64,000 nt of DNA from Halorussus litoreus (GTDB lineage: Archaea; Halobacteriota; Halobacteria; Halobacteriales; Haladaptataceae): NCBI RefSeq assembly GCF_003382685.1, contig NZ_QLVG01000032.1:23839-87838 (forward strand). The letters run 5' to 3'. Numbering within the stretch: position 1 is the stretch's first letter; every line of letters starts with the position of its first letter. Shown here piece by piece: positions 43,125-51,198 of this stretch. The notes below the pieces were generated by a model. It was not told the origin of the DNA. It made no database searches and saw only the letters and a program-made list of their open reading frames with translations. The translations under genes and the position numbers were made by a program.

Positions 43125-43147
43125 GCGCCTTCAGGATTGAGATCCCA

Positions 43148-44044
43148 ATGTCGAGTAAGAACGTTACCAGTGATGTAGTTTCGGTTGATGAACAGGCATT
43201 CGAGAAAGCGGACGAACGAGCAGTCGATGAGGACGGTTTCGAAGTCGTCGACGAGACCCCGGAGTTCCAGGCGACGGTCGACATGGAAGTACAGGCGAAA
43301 GTCGATTCAAACCATCCGGACGCGCGAGTCGAGGAAGGACCGGATCACATGTTCGGGAAGACCCTCGAACAGGAAGAGCGCATCAAGGCGCGGGAAGCTG
43401 AGCTGGAGCGTATCAGTGCCCAGGCCGAACTCGGAACGCAGGAGGGTCGGGAGAAGCGGACGCGAGATATCGCGGCGAAACGAAGTGCGAAGCGGCGGAC
43501 GGAGTTCCAGAAGCGGCGAGCGAGCGTGGACCCGATGGCGGACCCAGAACGGGCCGACCCGCGTGTGGAACTCGAACAGGAGCAATTGGCGGCTGTGAAC
43601 GAACAATCAATGCGGTTGGCCGAGAAGCTGGATGGCTGGTCGCGGGCGGCGATCAGTCGGCGGCTGGCCGAGGCGGTCATCGCCGGGAAGGACATGATGA
43701 GTGCGGTCGTCGGCGTGTTCGAGGAGCTCCAGACGGCGCCGGGCCAGGTGATCCCGATAGGGAAGGTCGAGGACGTGAATCGAAAGGAGGTGAGCATCGA
43801 AGGGACTGTGACCCAGTTGTGGGATGCGGATTCATCAGCGATTCGGCAAGTCGGGCTCATCGAGGACGAGAGCGGACGAACGAAGTTCACGTCCTGGGTT
43901 GCGAGCGACCAACCATGGATGGAGGAAGGTGAGCGTGTGCGGATTCACGGGGCGGCGCGGAACTGGTATCAAGGGCGCGTCTCAGTGGCCCTGACCGGGT
44001 GGAGCACAGTGCTGTTCCCCGAGCGCGGTCAGTGGTGGGAGTAG
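43148..44044 (+). CDS. RPA-like single-stranded DNA-binding protein
   Basis: Encodes 298 residues from the ATG at 43148 (a GTG at 43121 is an alternative). The N-terminal two thirds are charged and helical, with RDIAAKRSAKRRTEFQKRR as a basic patch. Residues about 195-290 form an OB fold of the replication protein A type (VSIEGTVTQLWDADSSAI, then GRTKFTSWV and VRIHGAARNWYQGRVSVALT). There is no zinc finger. Such proteins coat single-stranded DNA during plasmid replication or repair. A very stable hairpin lies upstream. Confidence 0.82.
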   Translation: MSSKNVTSDVVSVDEQAFEKADERAVDEDGFEVVDETPEFQATVDMEVQAKVDSNHPDARVEEGPDHMFGKTLEQEERIKAREAELERISAQAELGTQEGREKRTRDIAAKRSAKRRTEFQKRRASVDPMADPERADPRVELEQEQLAAVNEQSMRLAEKLDGWSRAAISRRLAEAVIAGKDMMSAVVGVFEELQTAPGQVIPIGKVEDVNRKEVSIEGTVTQLWDADSSAIRQVGLIEDESGRTKFTSWVASDQPWMEEGERVRIHGAARNWYQGRVSVALTGWSTVLFPERGQWWE

Positions 44045-44186
44045 TCGGCTAACGCGGCTCTCTTTTTTGCTAATGCCCGTTCACCCGCTTCCCGCCGCCC
44101 CACCCAACCTCCACGTTCCGGGCGGCTCACAGAGCCGCCGGGCTTTCGCCACAGCATCGCACTGCGCCGGCTCCGTACCGCTCGGT

Positions 44187-44230
44187 GTTTATCTACCCCT
44201 GACGGGTGAGGGGCGCTCTGAGAGGCGCGA
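44187..44230 (+). promoter_or_regulatory. Hairpin-leader element D
   Basis: gtttatc followed by a cccct/agggg stem (44196-44200, 44109-type arm at 44209-44213) with loop gacgggtg. A second short hairpin (gcgc/gcgc) overlaps its right side. TFB starts at 44258. Confidence 0.6.
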
Positions 44231-44257
44231 TTCATTGTACTGTCCCTCGTGAGTATC

Positions 44258-45184
44258 ATGGCAACCAGAGAGATCTACGAGACGACGTTCGACGAAGATG
44301 TCCAGACTGACTCAAGTGCAAAGCAGTGCCCCGAATGCGACGGTCGGGTTACCACGAACGCGGTCGAAACCATCTGCGAGGACTGTGGCCTTGTCGTCGA
44401 TGAGCACCAGATCGACCACGGACCGGAGTGGCGGGCATACGATAACGATGAGCGGGAACGGACGGGTGCGCCGCTCACGGTGGCGCGGCACGACCGAGGC
44501 CTATCGACCGAAATGGGCCGTGGGGCTGATGCGAATGGAAATACACTCTCCGGGCGGAGGCGGCGGCAGGTCGCCCGGATGCGACGGGAGCAGAAACGCG
44601 GTCGATTTCAATCGAAATCTGAGCGCAACCTCGCTCACGGCCTCGGTGAGGTCCGCCGGATCGTGAGCGCACTCGAGTTGTCCGAGACGATTCGTGACCA
44701 GGCGTGCCAGCTCTTCCGGAGCGCTCAGAACGAAAATCTCCTGCTGGGCCGGTCGATCGAAGCGATGGCCACCGCGAGCGTCTACGGCGCCTGTCGGTGC
44801 GACGGGCTCTCACGAACCCTCGATGACGTTACCGATCCGGCGCGCGTTGAGCAGTCGCGCGTGACGAACGCGTACAAGACGCTGAATACGGAACTCGGCC
44901 TCCCGGCCAAGCCTGTGACGCCCAGTGCGTTCGTCCCGCGTTTGGCCTCGGAACTCGATGTCCCAGATCAGATTCGGCAACGAGCACGGAGGTTGGCGGA
45001 GGATTCTGAATCAACGGGAGTCACTACGGGTGTCTGCCCGTCAGGGTTCGCCGCGGCCTGCCTGTACAAAGCGGGGTGCGAACAGGGCCAGTTGCTCTCA
45101 CAGTCGGACGTCGCAGAGGTCGCGAACGTTTCAACCGTAACCGTCCGAACTCACCGAGACGCGCTGGACGGACTAGCTGTCTAA
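44258..45184 (+). CDS. tfb: Transcription initiation factor TFB
   Basis: Encodes 308 residues from the ATG at 44258 (GTG at 44249 possible). The N-terminal zinc ribbon is complete (CPEC near 22, CEDC near 41), followed by the B-reader/linker region (GPEWRAYDNDERERTGAP) and two cyclin-like repeats (about 115-205 and 215-305). TFB bridges TBP and RNA polymerase. Haloarchaea use several TFBs for different gene sets. The end of the second repeat has a helix-turn-helix-like BRE-reading segment (SQSDVAEVANVSTVTVRTH). It is one of two TFBs in this window. Confidence 0.92.
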   Translation: MATREIYETTFDEDVQTDSSAKQCPECDGRVTTNAVETICEDCGLVVDEHQIDHGPEWRAYDNDERERTGAPLTVARHDRGLSTEMGRGADANGNTLSGRRRRQVARMRREQKRGRFQSKSERNLAHGLGEVRRIVSALELSETIRDQACQLFRSAQNENLLLGRSIEAMATASVYGACRCDGLSRTLDDVTDPARVEQSRVTNAYKTLNTELGLPAKPVTPSAFVPRLASELDVPDQIRQRARRLAEDSESTGVTTGVCPSGFAAACLYKAGCEQGQLLSQSDVAEVANVSTVTVRTHRDALDGLAV

Positions 45185-45281
45185 CGACGCTCCTTTTGTT
45201 GATTTGCGTGTCTGTAGTGGAATTGGCGTAAGAGCAATCATTTAAAAATGAAGACGAAGCATGTTGCGACCAGACTACTCT

Positions 45282-46175
45282 ATGACCGGACGTTACTCTG
45301 ACTGCGAAGAGCTCCGGCCGCTTGGCGAAGCGACGCATATCCCCGACGACAATCTCTCCACCAGTAGTGACGGAGAGCCCCGACGTCAACGAACAGGTAA
45401 AGCCCACACAGGCTATCCAGACCCCACGACAGCAACTGCGGCCGAGTGTACCTCCTGTGGGACATCGATCCCCGCTGGCCAGACGAAATGCCGGTTCTGT
45501 CTCACGAATCATCTCGATGCAGTCACCGATGGCCAGGACACCCCTGATTCGGAGTGTGATATCCTCCACATCATCCACGTCTTCGTCGAGTCGCGGACGT
45601 TCTACGGCGCCGTGGCAAAGGGATCTACTGCGGCCGCTCTTCTCGCGAAATCGGCTTCCGACCCCGCGGTCGACGACTGCCAGCTCATCGACGACCTCGA
45701 CGAGGAACCTGTAGCGCAGCTTGCCGACCAGTGGCCATCGCTTCCTTCGGCGGCACGGGTCTCATCGGAGTGCGGCGAGCAGCTGCTCGCGGCAGCTCGT
45801 GAGCGGACTACGTGGCAAGGCACAACGCAGTCGCGTCACGACGGCGAGCGCGCGACGTTCCTCTATGACGAAAGCGGGAGTGGGATTCACGACGAGGAGC
45901 GTCTTGTGACCCTTCGTGAGGACGCAGACGACGATGTCTGGCTGGTGCCGGCGATTGCACTCCAGCGATCCGTCACCGACTCCAGTACCGGGAGACCGCG
46001 ACACGAGAGCCCGAACAGAGGTCACCTCGAGTGTCGAGAGTGCGACCGAAAAACCGAACATCGATTCCGCGATTTCGAAGTCGTCCCTGACGATGAGTGG
46101 ACCGGCCAGCCACTATGGGAGTGCCAGGTGTGTGGAACGCCTAGATACGGTCCACACCCTGCCGAGAAGGCTTAA
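45282..46175 (+). CDS. Double zinc-ribbon hypothetical protein
   Basis: Encodes 297 residues from the ATG at 45282, about 35 bases after a catttaaaaa box; a frame from 45261 is possible. Two zinc ribbons are seen: CTSCG...CRFC near 53-72 and CREC...CQVCG near 250-285. The region about 190-225 (LYDESGSGIHDEERL, then DVWLVPA) matches the C-terminus of the unrelated-length protein at 61636. No catalytic motif. It might be a DNA- or RNA-binding plasmid protein. Confidence 0.72.
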   Translation: MTGRYSDCEELRPLGEATHIPDDNLSTSSDGEPRRQRTGKAHTGYPDPTTATAAECTSCGTSIPAGQTKCRFCLTNHLDAVTDGQDTPDSECDILHIIHVFVESRTFYGAVAKGSTAAALLAKSASDPAVDDCQLIDDLDEEPVAQLADQWPSLPSAARVSSECGEQLLAAARERTTWQGTTQSRHDGERATFLYDESGSGIHDEERLVTLREDADDDVWLVPAIALQRSVTDSSTGRPRHESPNRGHLECRECDRKTEHRFRDFEVVPDDEWTGQPLWECQVCGTPRYGPHPAEKA

Positions 46176-46249
46176 TCGTGCTAGTGATGCCAGATACGTC
46201 CAGGTCTGCCCGTTCAAATGGACTCTCGATAGCGAACGGTGAAATCAGT

Positions 46250-46690
46250 TCAGAGAAGCCCAGCGACGATGAGGAGTGCTATCGAAACAACACTCGCAGT
46301 CAGAAACCACGGTCGCGCCTCCGTCGCTGCAGTTGCCGCCGATTGTTCCGGTGGAAGACCGGTTAGCTGACGGAAGCCACCGTAGAGCACTATTGGAAGG
46401 ACGAGCCACAGGCCGACCATTGTCAGGACGAGATGCCCCCGCCCGGTCGATTGGAGGGATTCGGCGGTGTAGAGCGTTCCTGCAAGATGCCCACCGGTGA
46501 ACAGCAGTAGCAGCACCGAGGCGATCGTGAGATACGAGAATCGACGGCCGATAAGAGCCAACGCCTCCTCTCCGAGCAAGTCTCTACGAGCTGCAGGGAG
46601 CACAGTGCCTGCAACCAAGAGTGTACCTCCGGTCCACAGTGCAGCAAAAATAGTGTGGATAGTCATAACAACGTCGAGCATCGTCGCCAT
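46250..46690 (-). CDS. CopD-like four-helix membrane protein
   Basis: Encodes 146 residues from the ATG at 46690, preceded by GGAGG seven bases upstream, which decides against the GTG at 46714. Four transmembrane helices; the first has HTIFAALWTGG, the pattern of CopD/cytochrome-like copper-resistance membrane proteins with a conserved His in helix 1, and another His (GGHLAG) is in helix 2. A copper-related role is supported by the multicopper oxidase and cupredoxin genes 5-7 kb away. Confidence 0.68.
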   Translation of the reverse strand: MATMLDVVMTIHTIFAALWTGGTLLVAGTVLPAARRDLLGEEALALIGRRFSYLTIASVLLLLFTGGHLAGTLYTAESLQSTGRGHLVLTMVGLWLVLPIVLYGGFRQLTGLPPEQSAATAATEARPWFLTASVVSIALLIVAGLL

Positions 46691-46714
46691 TACTGACCCT
46701 CCATACTCAGGCAC

Positions 46715-47140
46715 GATCTTTGTCCAGTATCCGCGTTGTCGTCAACAGATTCACCAGCTTCGAGGATCGTGAGTTCGGTTCGTTCTTTCGGCCGGTAACG
46801 GTATCTAGCCATCATTCACCCAAATCTGTGACAGCAGTAGATAAACAACGATGGAAGTGTCCCAGAATGTGGGATTGGAGACTGAGCGGCGGAGATCAGA
46901 CCAGTATTCGGCATCGACTCTACCCAACTACGTATCGGACGTTCTGCTAGTCCAACGATCTGGGAACACCCGATACCCCTATACACCCATAGTCGTAAGA
47001 CAGAGCTAACTGACAGCGTACCCGTCTCGGAGTCGAGACGACCTGGAGAATGCGATATTCGAATGACTGAGGAATTCATCGACCCAAACCGGCTCTCGCT
47101 CATCCCATCACGGTCGAACGCGACTCAGACAGCCACCAAT
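46715..47140. other. Intergenic stretch
   Basis: About 425 bases between divergent genes with no supported gene; a minus-strand open frame (46816-47103) shows no protein features. Promoters for the CopD-like and winged-helix genes must lie here. Confidence 0.4.
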
Positions 47141-47515
47141 ATGGTGCAGGATCCCTCGACGGATGACGACGATCCGCCCGTTTCAGCAGTCCTTCAATCG
47201 CTCGAAGACAGTAAATGCAGAGCGATACTCACGACATTGACCGAGCCGAAATCCGCAACCACACTCTGCAACGAATGCGAGTTGCCGAGTTCGACAGTGT
47301 ATCGCAAACTTGAGCGACTCCGTGAGGCCGCTCTCGTCAAAGAGTACACTGAAGTCCGCCGTGACGGACCGAACGCCACGTTGTACGAACGGGATTTCGC
47401 GGATATCTCGATCAGCATCGACGACGACGAATTCACCGTCTCCGTCGAACGACCAGACGAGGATGCCGAGGACCGTATGGCGACGTTCTGGTCCGAGATG
47501 AAGAAAGAATCATGA
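47141..47515 (+). CDS. Winged-helix transcriptional regulator (pair 1)
   Basis: Encodes 124 residues from the ATG at 47141, chosen because it aligns with the paralogue at 58183; a frame from 47063 adds 26 unconserved residues. Winged helix at about 15-75 (CRAILTTLTEPKSATTLCNE, then PSSTVYRKLERL as recognition helix), then YERDFADISISIDDDEFTV, an ArsR-like haloarchaeal form. The stop overlaps the next start (ATGA). Likely controls the small membrane protein and the MMPL exporter. Confidence 0.85.
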   Translation: MVQDPSTDDDDPPVSAVLQSLEDSKCRAILTTLTEPKSATTLCNECELPSSTVYRKLERLREAALVKEYTEVRRDGPNATLYERDFADISISIDDDEFTVSVERPDEDAEDRMATFWSEMKKES

Positions 47516-47790
47516 CGGACAGTATTATCATCCTGCTCGGCATCGTCAAAATCGCTGCATTAGTCCTCGGGGGTATCGTCTCCCTGTTAGCGTATCGAGC
47601 CTATCAACGAACGCAGATCGAGGGACTCCAGTACTTCGCAGTGGGTCTCATGGTCATCACCATCGGGACGTTTCTGGTCGGGATCCTCCACCACATCTTC
47701 GGCATTCCGAGCGTCCAGGGAATGCTCTTTGAGAGCCTCATCGCTTGTGGCGGTTTCCTCGTCATGATATACGGACTCTACGGTCAGTAG
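47512..47790 (+). CDS. Small three-helix membrane protein (pair 1)
   Basis: Encodes 92 residues with three hydrophobic helices (about 5-26, 38-58, 68-88). Clearly paralogous to the protein at 58557: shared YxAYxRT after helix 1, VITxG in helix 2 and a GIxHxI turn. Haloarchaea often encode such a protein directly after an ArsR-like regulator. It may act as a membrane partner or sensor for the regulator; function not established. Confidence 0.8.
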   Translation: MTDSIIILLGIVKIAALVLGGIVSLLAYRAYQRTQIEGLQYFAVGLMVITIGTFLVGILHHIFGIPSVQGMLFESLIACGGFLVMIYGLYGQ

Positions 47791-48066
47791 CCGCGGCTAC
47801 TCGATCGGTTGGAACCACTCAGAGACTATTCCATCCAGCCCACCCACGCCGTCTGTTTCATTCAGAGTGGCCTGTTCAGTTGTCTAGTTACGAAATCGTT
47901 TCCAGAGAGTAACCGAACTTCGCGGTTGTCCCACGTTGTGGGAGACCTCCATCGTTCCATATGAGGCACACACGGAGAGTGTGACAATGAACGAGTCGAA
48001 TACACCAGTCCGTCAGCCAACCTCAACGCCACAGCCCACGCGAATACGAAGCGGTGTCGGTGACCA

Positions 48067-50652
48067 ATGAAACGGAATTTGCCGTCTCGATACGCGGACG
48101 CGCTCGTCTCGCGGAGCAAACTCATCATCGTCCTGTTGCTCGTCCTCACGGCGATCGTCGGCGCTGGCGCGGTGGTCGGCACCAGTGAAGACGGTGCGAT
48201 CGGTCAGGCAGGCATCGACTCCGAGGAACAGGTAGCACTCGAGGAGATCGAATCGACGTACGGAACGGACGATGCGGTGGTCACACAGATCGTCGTCAAA
48301 GACGAAGGTGGAGACGTCCTCACCCGCGAGTCGTTACTGCAGAGCCTCCGACTCCAGCAGGAGATACGGGAAACCGAAGCCATCAATACGACGCTCCGAG
48401 CGGAGTCGGGGCTCCGCGGTCTCGAGAACATCGTGGCGACTGCGGCCTACTTCGAAGCCCGAACGGCTGGGAGCGGGACAAACGACACAGCCTCCACCGG
48501 TCGGAACGGGCAGCCACCAGCGCCGACACTCGACCAACAGATCGAGGCGCTCGAATCACGCTCAGACGAGGAGGTTGATGCACTACTCACTCGACTACTC
48601 AATTCGGATTCGACCGCCCCTGACCGTGACCCGACCACATTCCTGCCGTCGGACTACGAACCCGGCGCAACGAGCGCCGACGCGAGACTGACACTCGTCT
48701 TCCAATCCGACAACAGTGGCGGCGCTAGCGGAACGCCCCAGGAGGCGTCCGATGCGCAAGTGGCTATCGCCTCCCTGGTCGACGAGCGCTTCGACGACGC
48801 CGACGCGTTCGTCTTCGGACAGGGCATCATCGACGAGGCGTCCTCGCAGGCCATCGGCGACAGCTTCCTCATCATCACCCCCGTCGCTCTCGTCCTCCTG
48901 CTCGTCGTCCTCGGTATCGCGTACCGCGACGTGGTCGACGTGCTCGTCAGCCTGTTCGGGATCGGCATAGTGATGGTGTGGCTCCAGGGTATCCAGGGCT
49001 GGCTCGGAATCCCGTCCAGTTCGATACTCATCGCCGTCCCGTTCCTGCTCGTCGGGCTGAGTATCGACTACTCGCTCCACGTCGTCATGCGCTATCGCGA
49101 GGCGCGAACGGGGGAGCTCGACGCCGATTCCCAGTCCGATGGCCGACGTGACCCGACCACTGCGATGCGGGTGGGGGTCGCCGGTGTCGTCGTTGCGCTG
49201 GCCGCTGCCGCGTTCTCGACCGGCATTGGCTTCTTCTCGAACTACGTCAGCCCGCTCGGGTCGATACAGGACTTCGCGCTCCTGAGCGCGGTCGGCATCG
49301 TCGCGATGTTCGTCGTCTTCGTGGCACTCGTCCCGGCCGTCAAACTCGAAGTTGAACGACTCCTCGCTCGACTCGGGCGTGACCGCCAGCAGTCAGCGTT
49401 CGGGGTCGGCTCAGGGCCGATTCGCCGTGTGCTCTCGGGTACTGCGACTCTCTCTCGACGCGCACCGATCGCTATTCTCGTCGTCTCACTGTTGTTGGCT
49501 TCGGCAGGTGCTTACGGTGCGACGGGCCTGGATACGGAGTTCAATCAGGCGGATTTCCTGCCGGAGGATGCCCCAGAGTGGATGGAGTCGCTTCCGGAAC
49601 CGTTCGCCCCCGCTGAGTACGACGTCCGAGAGGATCTCTCGTACCTGAGCGACAACTTCCGTCAACGCGGGCAGGGTTCGGAGGCCCAGATACTGATACG
49701 CGGGAACGTGACCGCGCCGGCAGTGCTCACTGCAACCGACAATACGTCTCAGTATTCGAGTCGAAATGGAACGATCGCCATGCAGTCGGACGGCACGGCC
49801 GCTGTCGAGAGTCCGGCGACTGTCCTCCGGTCTGTCGCCGCCGGGAATCAGACGGTCGCCGCCGCGATTGACGCGCGAGACTCGGATGGTGATGGCCTCC
49901 CGGACGAGGACGTCGCGTCTGTCTACGACCTCGTGTACGGCGCCGCTCCCGACCGGGCGTCGACAGTCCTCTATCGTACCGAGAACGGGTCGTATGCGAC
50001 AGCCAGGTCACTCGTCGGTGTGCAGACCGACGCGGCCGCCCAATCGATCGCCACCGACGTGCGGCAGGTCGCCACAGGCATCGAGGGGAACGCACCGGTG
50101 ACAGCCGTTGCGACGGGTGGGCCGATCATCACTGCTGTCGTCCAGAGCGCCCTGTTCGAGACGCTCGTCGAAGGATTCGCCGTAACGCTGGGTGTCATCC
50201 TGGCGTTTCTCCTTGGCCTGTACTGGTGGCGGTACCGCGCGCCAGGGCTCGCGGTCGTGGTGCTCGTCCCCGTCCTCCTCGCGCTTGCGTGGTTGCTCGG
50301 CACGATGGCACTGCTCGACATCCCGTTCAACAGCGAGACTGTCGTCATCACGAGTTTGGCGATCGGGCTCGGCGTCGACTACAGCATCCACCTCGGTGAA
50401 CGATTCGTCGACGAGCGTGAGCGCCGAGCGTCGCTCGACGAGTCGCTGGTGGCGGCAGTCACAGGGACTGGCGGTGCGTTGCTGGGGAGTGCAGCGACGA
50501 CGGCTGCGGGCTTTGGCGTCCTCGCACTCGCGCTCTCCCCGCCGCTCCACCGCTTCGGCCTCGTGACTGGGTTGAGTATCGTCTTCGCGTTCGTGAGCTG
50601 TGTCACCGTGTTACCGTCTCTCCTCGTAGTCCGAGAACGATACCTCAGCTGA
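48067..50652 (+). CDS. MMPL/RND-family transporter
   Basis: Encodes 861 residues with two similar halves. Each half has one N-terminal helix, a large extracellular domain (about 40-270 and 480-680) and five clustered helices. Each carries the RND/MMPL signature in its fourth-helix region (GLSIDYSLHVVMRY near 335 and GLGVDYSIHLGERF near 775), where Asp carries protons. Archaeal MMPL proteins are thought to export lipids or hydrophobic compounds. It is 276 bases after the regulator/membrane-protein pair, which likely controls it. Confidence 0.9.
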   Translation: MKRNLPSRYADALVSRSKLIIVLLLVLTAIVGAGAVVGTSEDGAIGQAGIDSEEQVALEEIESTYGTDDAVVTQIVVKDEGGDVLTRESLLQSLRLQQEIRETEAINTTLRAESGLRGLENIVATAAYFEARTAGSGTNDTASTGRNGQPPAPTLDQQIEALESRSDEEVDALLTRLLNSDSTAPDRDPTTFLPSDYEPGATSADARLTLVFQSDNSGGASGTPQEASDAQVAIASLVDERFDDADAFVFGQGIIDEASSQAIGDSFLIITPVALVLLLVVLGIAYRDVVDVLVSLFGIGIVMVWLQGIQGWLGIPSSSILIAVPFLLVGLSIDYSLHVVMRYREARTGELDADSQSDGRRDPTTAMRVGVAGVVVALAAAAFSTGIGFFSNYVSPLGSIQDFALLSAVGIVAMFVVFVALVPAVKLEVERLLARLGRDRQQSAFGVGSGPIRRVLSGTATLSRRAPIAILVVSLLLASAGAYGATGLDTEFNQADFLPEDAPEWMESLPEPFAPAEYDVREDLSYLSDNFRQRGQGSEAQILIRGNVTAPAVLTATDNTSQYSSRNGTIAMQSDGTAAVESPATVLRSVAAGNQTVAAAIDARDSDGDGLPDEDVASVYDLVYGAAPDRASTVLYRTENGSYATARSLVGVQTDAAAQSIATDVRQVATGIEGNAPVTAVATGGPIITAVVQSALFETLVEGFAVTLGVILAFLLGLYWWRYRAPGLAVVVLVPVLLALAWLLGTMALLDIPFNSETVVITSLAIGLGVDYSIHLGERFVDERERRASLDESLVAAVTGTGGALLGSAATTAAGFGVLALALSPPLHRFGLVTGLSIVFAFVSCVTVLPSLLVVRERYLS

Positions 50653-50839
50653 AAATAGCCGCAATAGAGTCACAATGGAACCGGTGATTCATTCGCTATG
50701 TACCGCCTGACGGCGTCCTCGTGTCTCCAGACCACAAATCGGTTCAGGTACAGCCGAGTGAGCTCTGGTGACCCAAGCGACGACGACCTGCGCACGTACA
50801 ATAGGTTGTTCTACGCCGAAAATCGGCGGAGGCGTACAC

Positions 50840-50986
50840 ATGGACCCACGAAACACACCTGGTTATCGGATGCACCGCACGCTCAGCAATCTCATTGATA
50901 TCGACGTCGATGAATTGGATCCCGCCAATCGGGAGCGAATCGACGCAGCGATGAGAATCCTGGAGCAAGTGAATCTCCTTACTTGA
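50840..50986 (+). CDS. Small hypothetical protein (48 aa)
   Basis: Encodes 48 residues from the ATG at 50840 (longer frame from 50768). The acidic, helical product (LIDIDVDELDPANRERIDAA) is typical of small haloarchaeal proteins. No family recognised. Lies just before a leader element and truncated gene. Confidence 0.45.
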   Translation: MDPRNTPGYRMHRTLSNLIDIDVDELDPANRERIDAAMRILEQVNLLT

Positions 50987-51074
50987 CCAGCCGCCACGGG
51001 GGACGTTGGCGGCCACGTAGTATCCTGATACACGACCCTCGAGGAGCGGTTCTTCCTGGTTCGTCTCAGGATAT

Positions 51075-51118
51075 GTTTGTTATCCCCTGAAGGAGGTGAG
51101 GAGCAGGGGAACGTCCCC
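51075..51118 (+). promoter_or_regulatory. Hairpin-leader element E
   Basis: gtttgt followed by a tcccct/agggga stem (51083-51088, 51105-51110). The right arm can instead pair with tcccc at 51114-51118, giving two exclusive structures. It precedes the truncated gene at 51130. Confidence 0.6.
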
Positions 51119-51129
51119 AGGTACAACTC

Positions 51130-51192
51130 ATGCCAACACTCCAAGCAGCGACGATGTCGACGTCGTTCCGAACATCGACCTCCGGTACGTGA
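51130..51192 (+). pseudogene. Truncated copy of the gene at 60626
   Basis: The leader and first codons copy those at 60626: 21 bases are identical from 51134 and 60630 (reading TLQAAT). The frame then diverges and stops after 20 codons, immediately before the end of the multicopper oxidase gene. It is a 5' fragment left by duplication or insertion. Confidence 0.65.
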
Positions 51193-51198
51193 TCGCGT

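Noticed and set aside
42546..43284. Long frames on both strands in the GC-rich stretch
   Set aside because: Arg/Ala/Pro-rich, not acidic, no motif; only the last 22 codons on the plus strand look protein-like and are listed separately.
50698..50898. 66-codon frame before the small gene at 50840
   Set aside because: Overlaps 50840-50986 in another frame; Ser/Arg/Thr-rich product without acidic bias.
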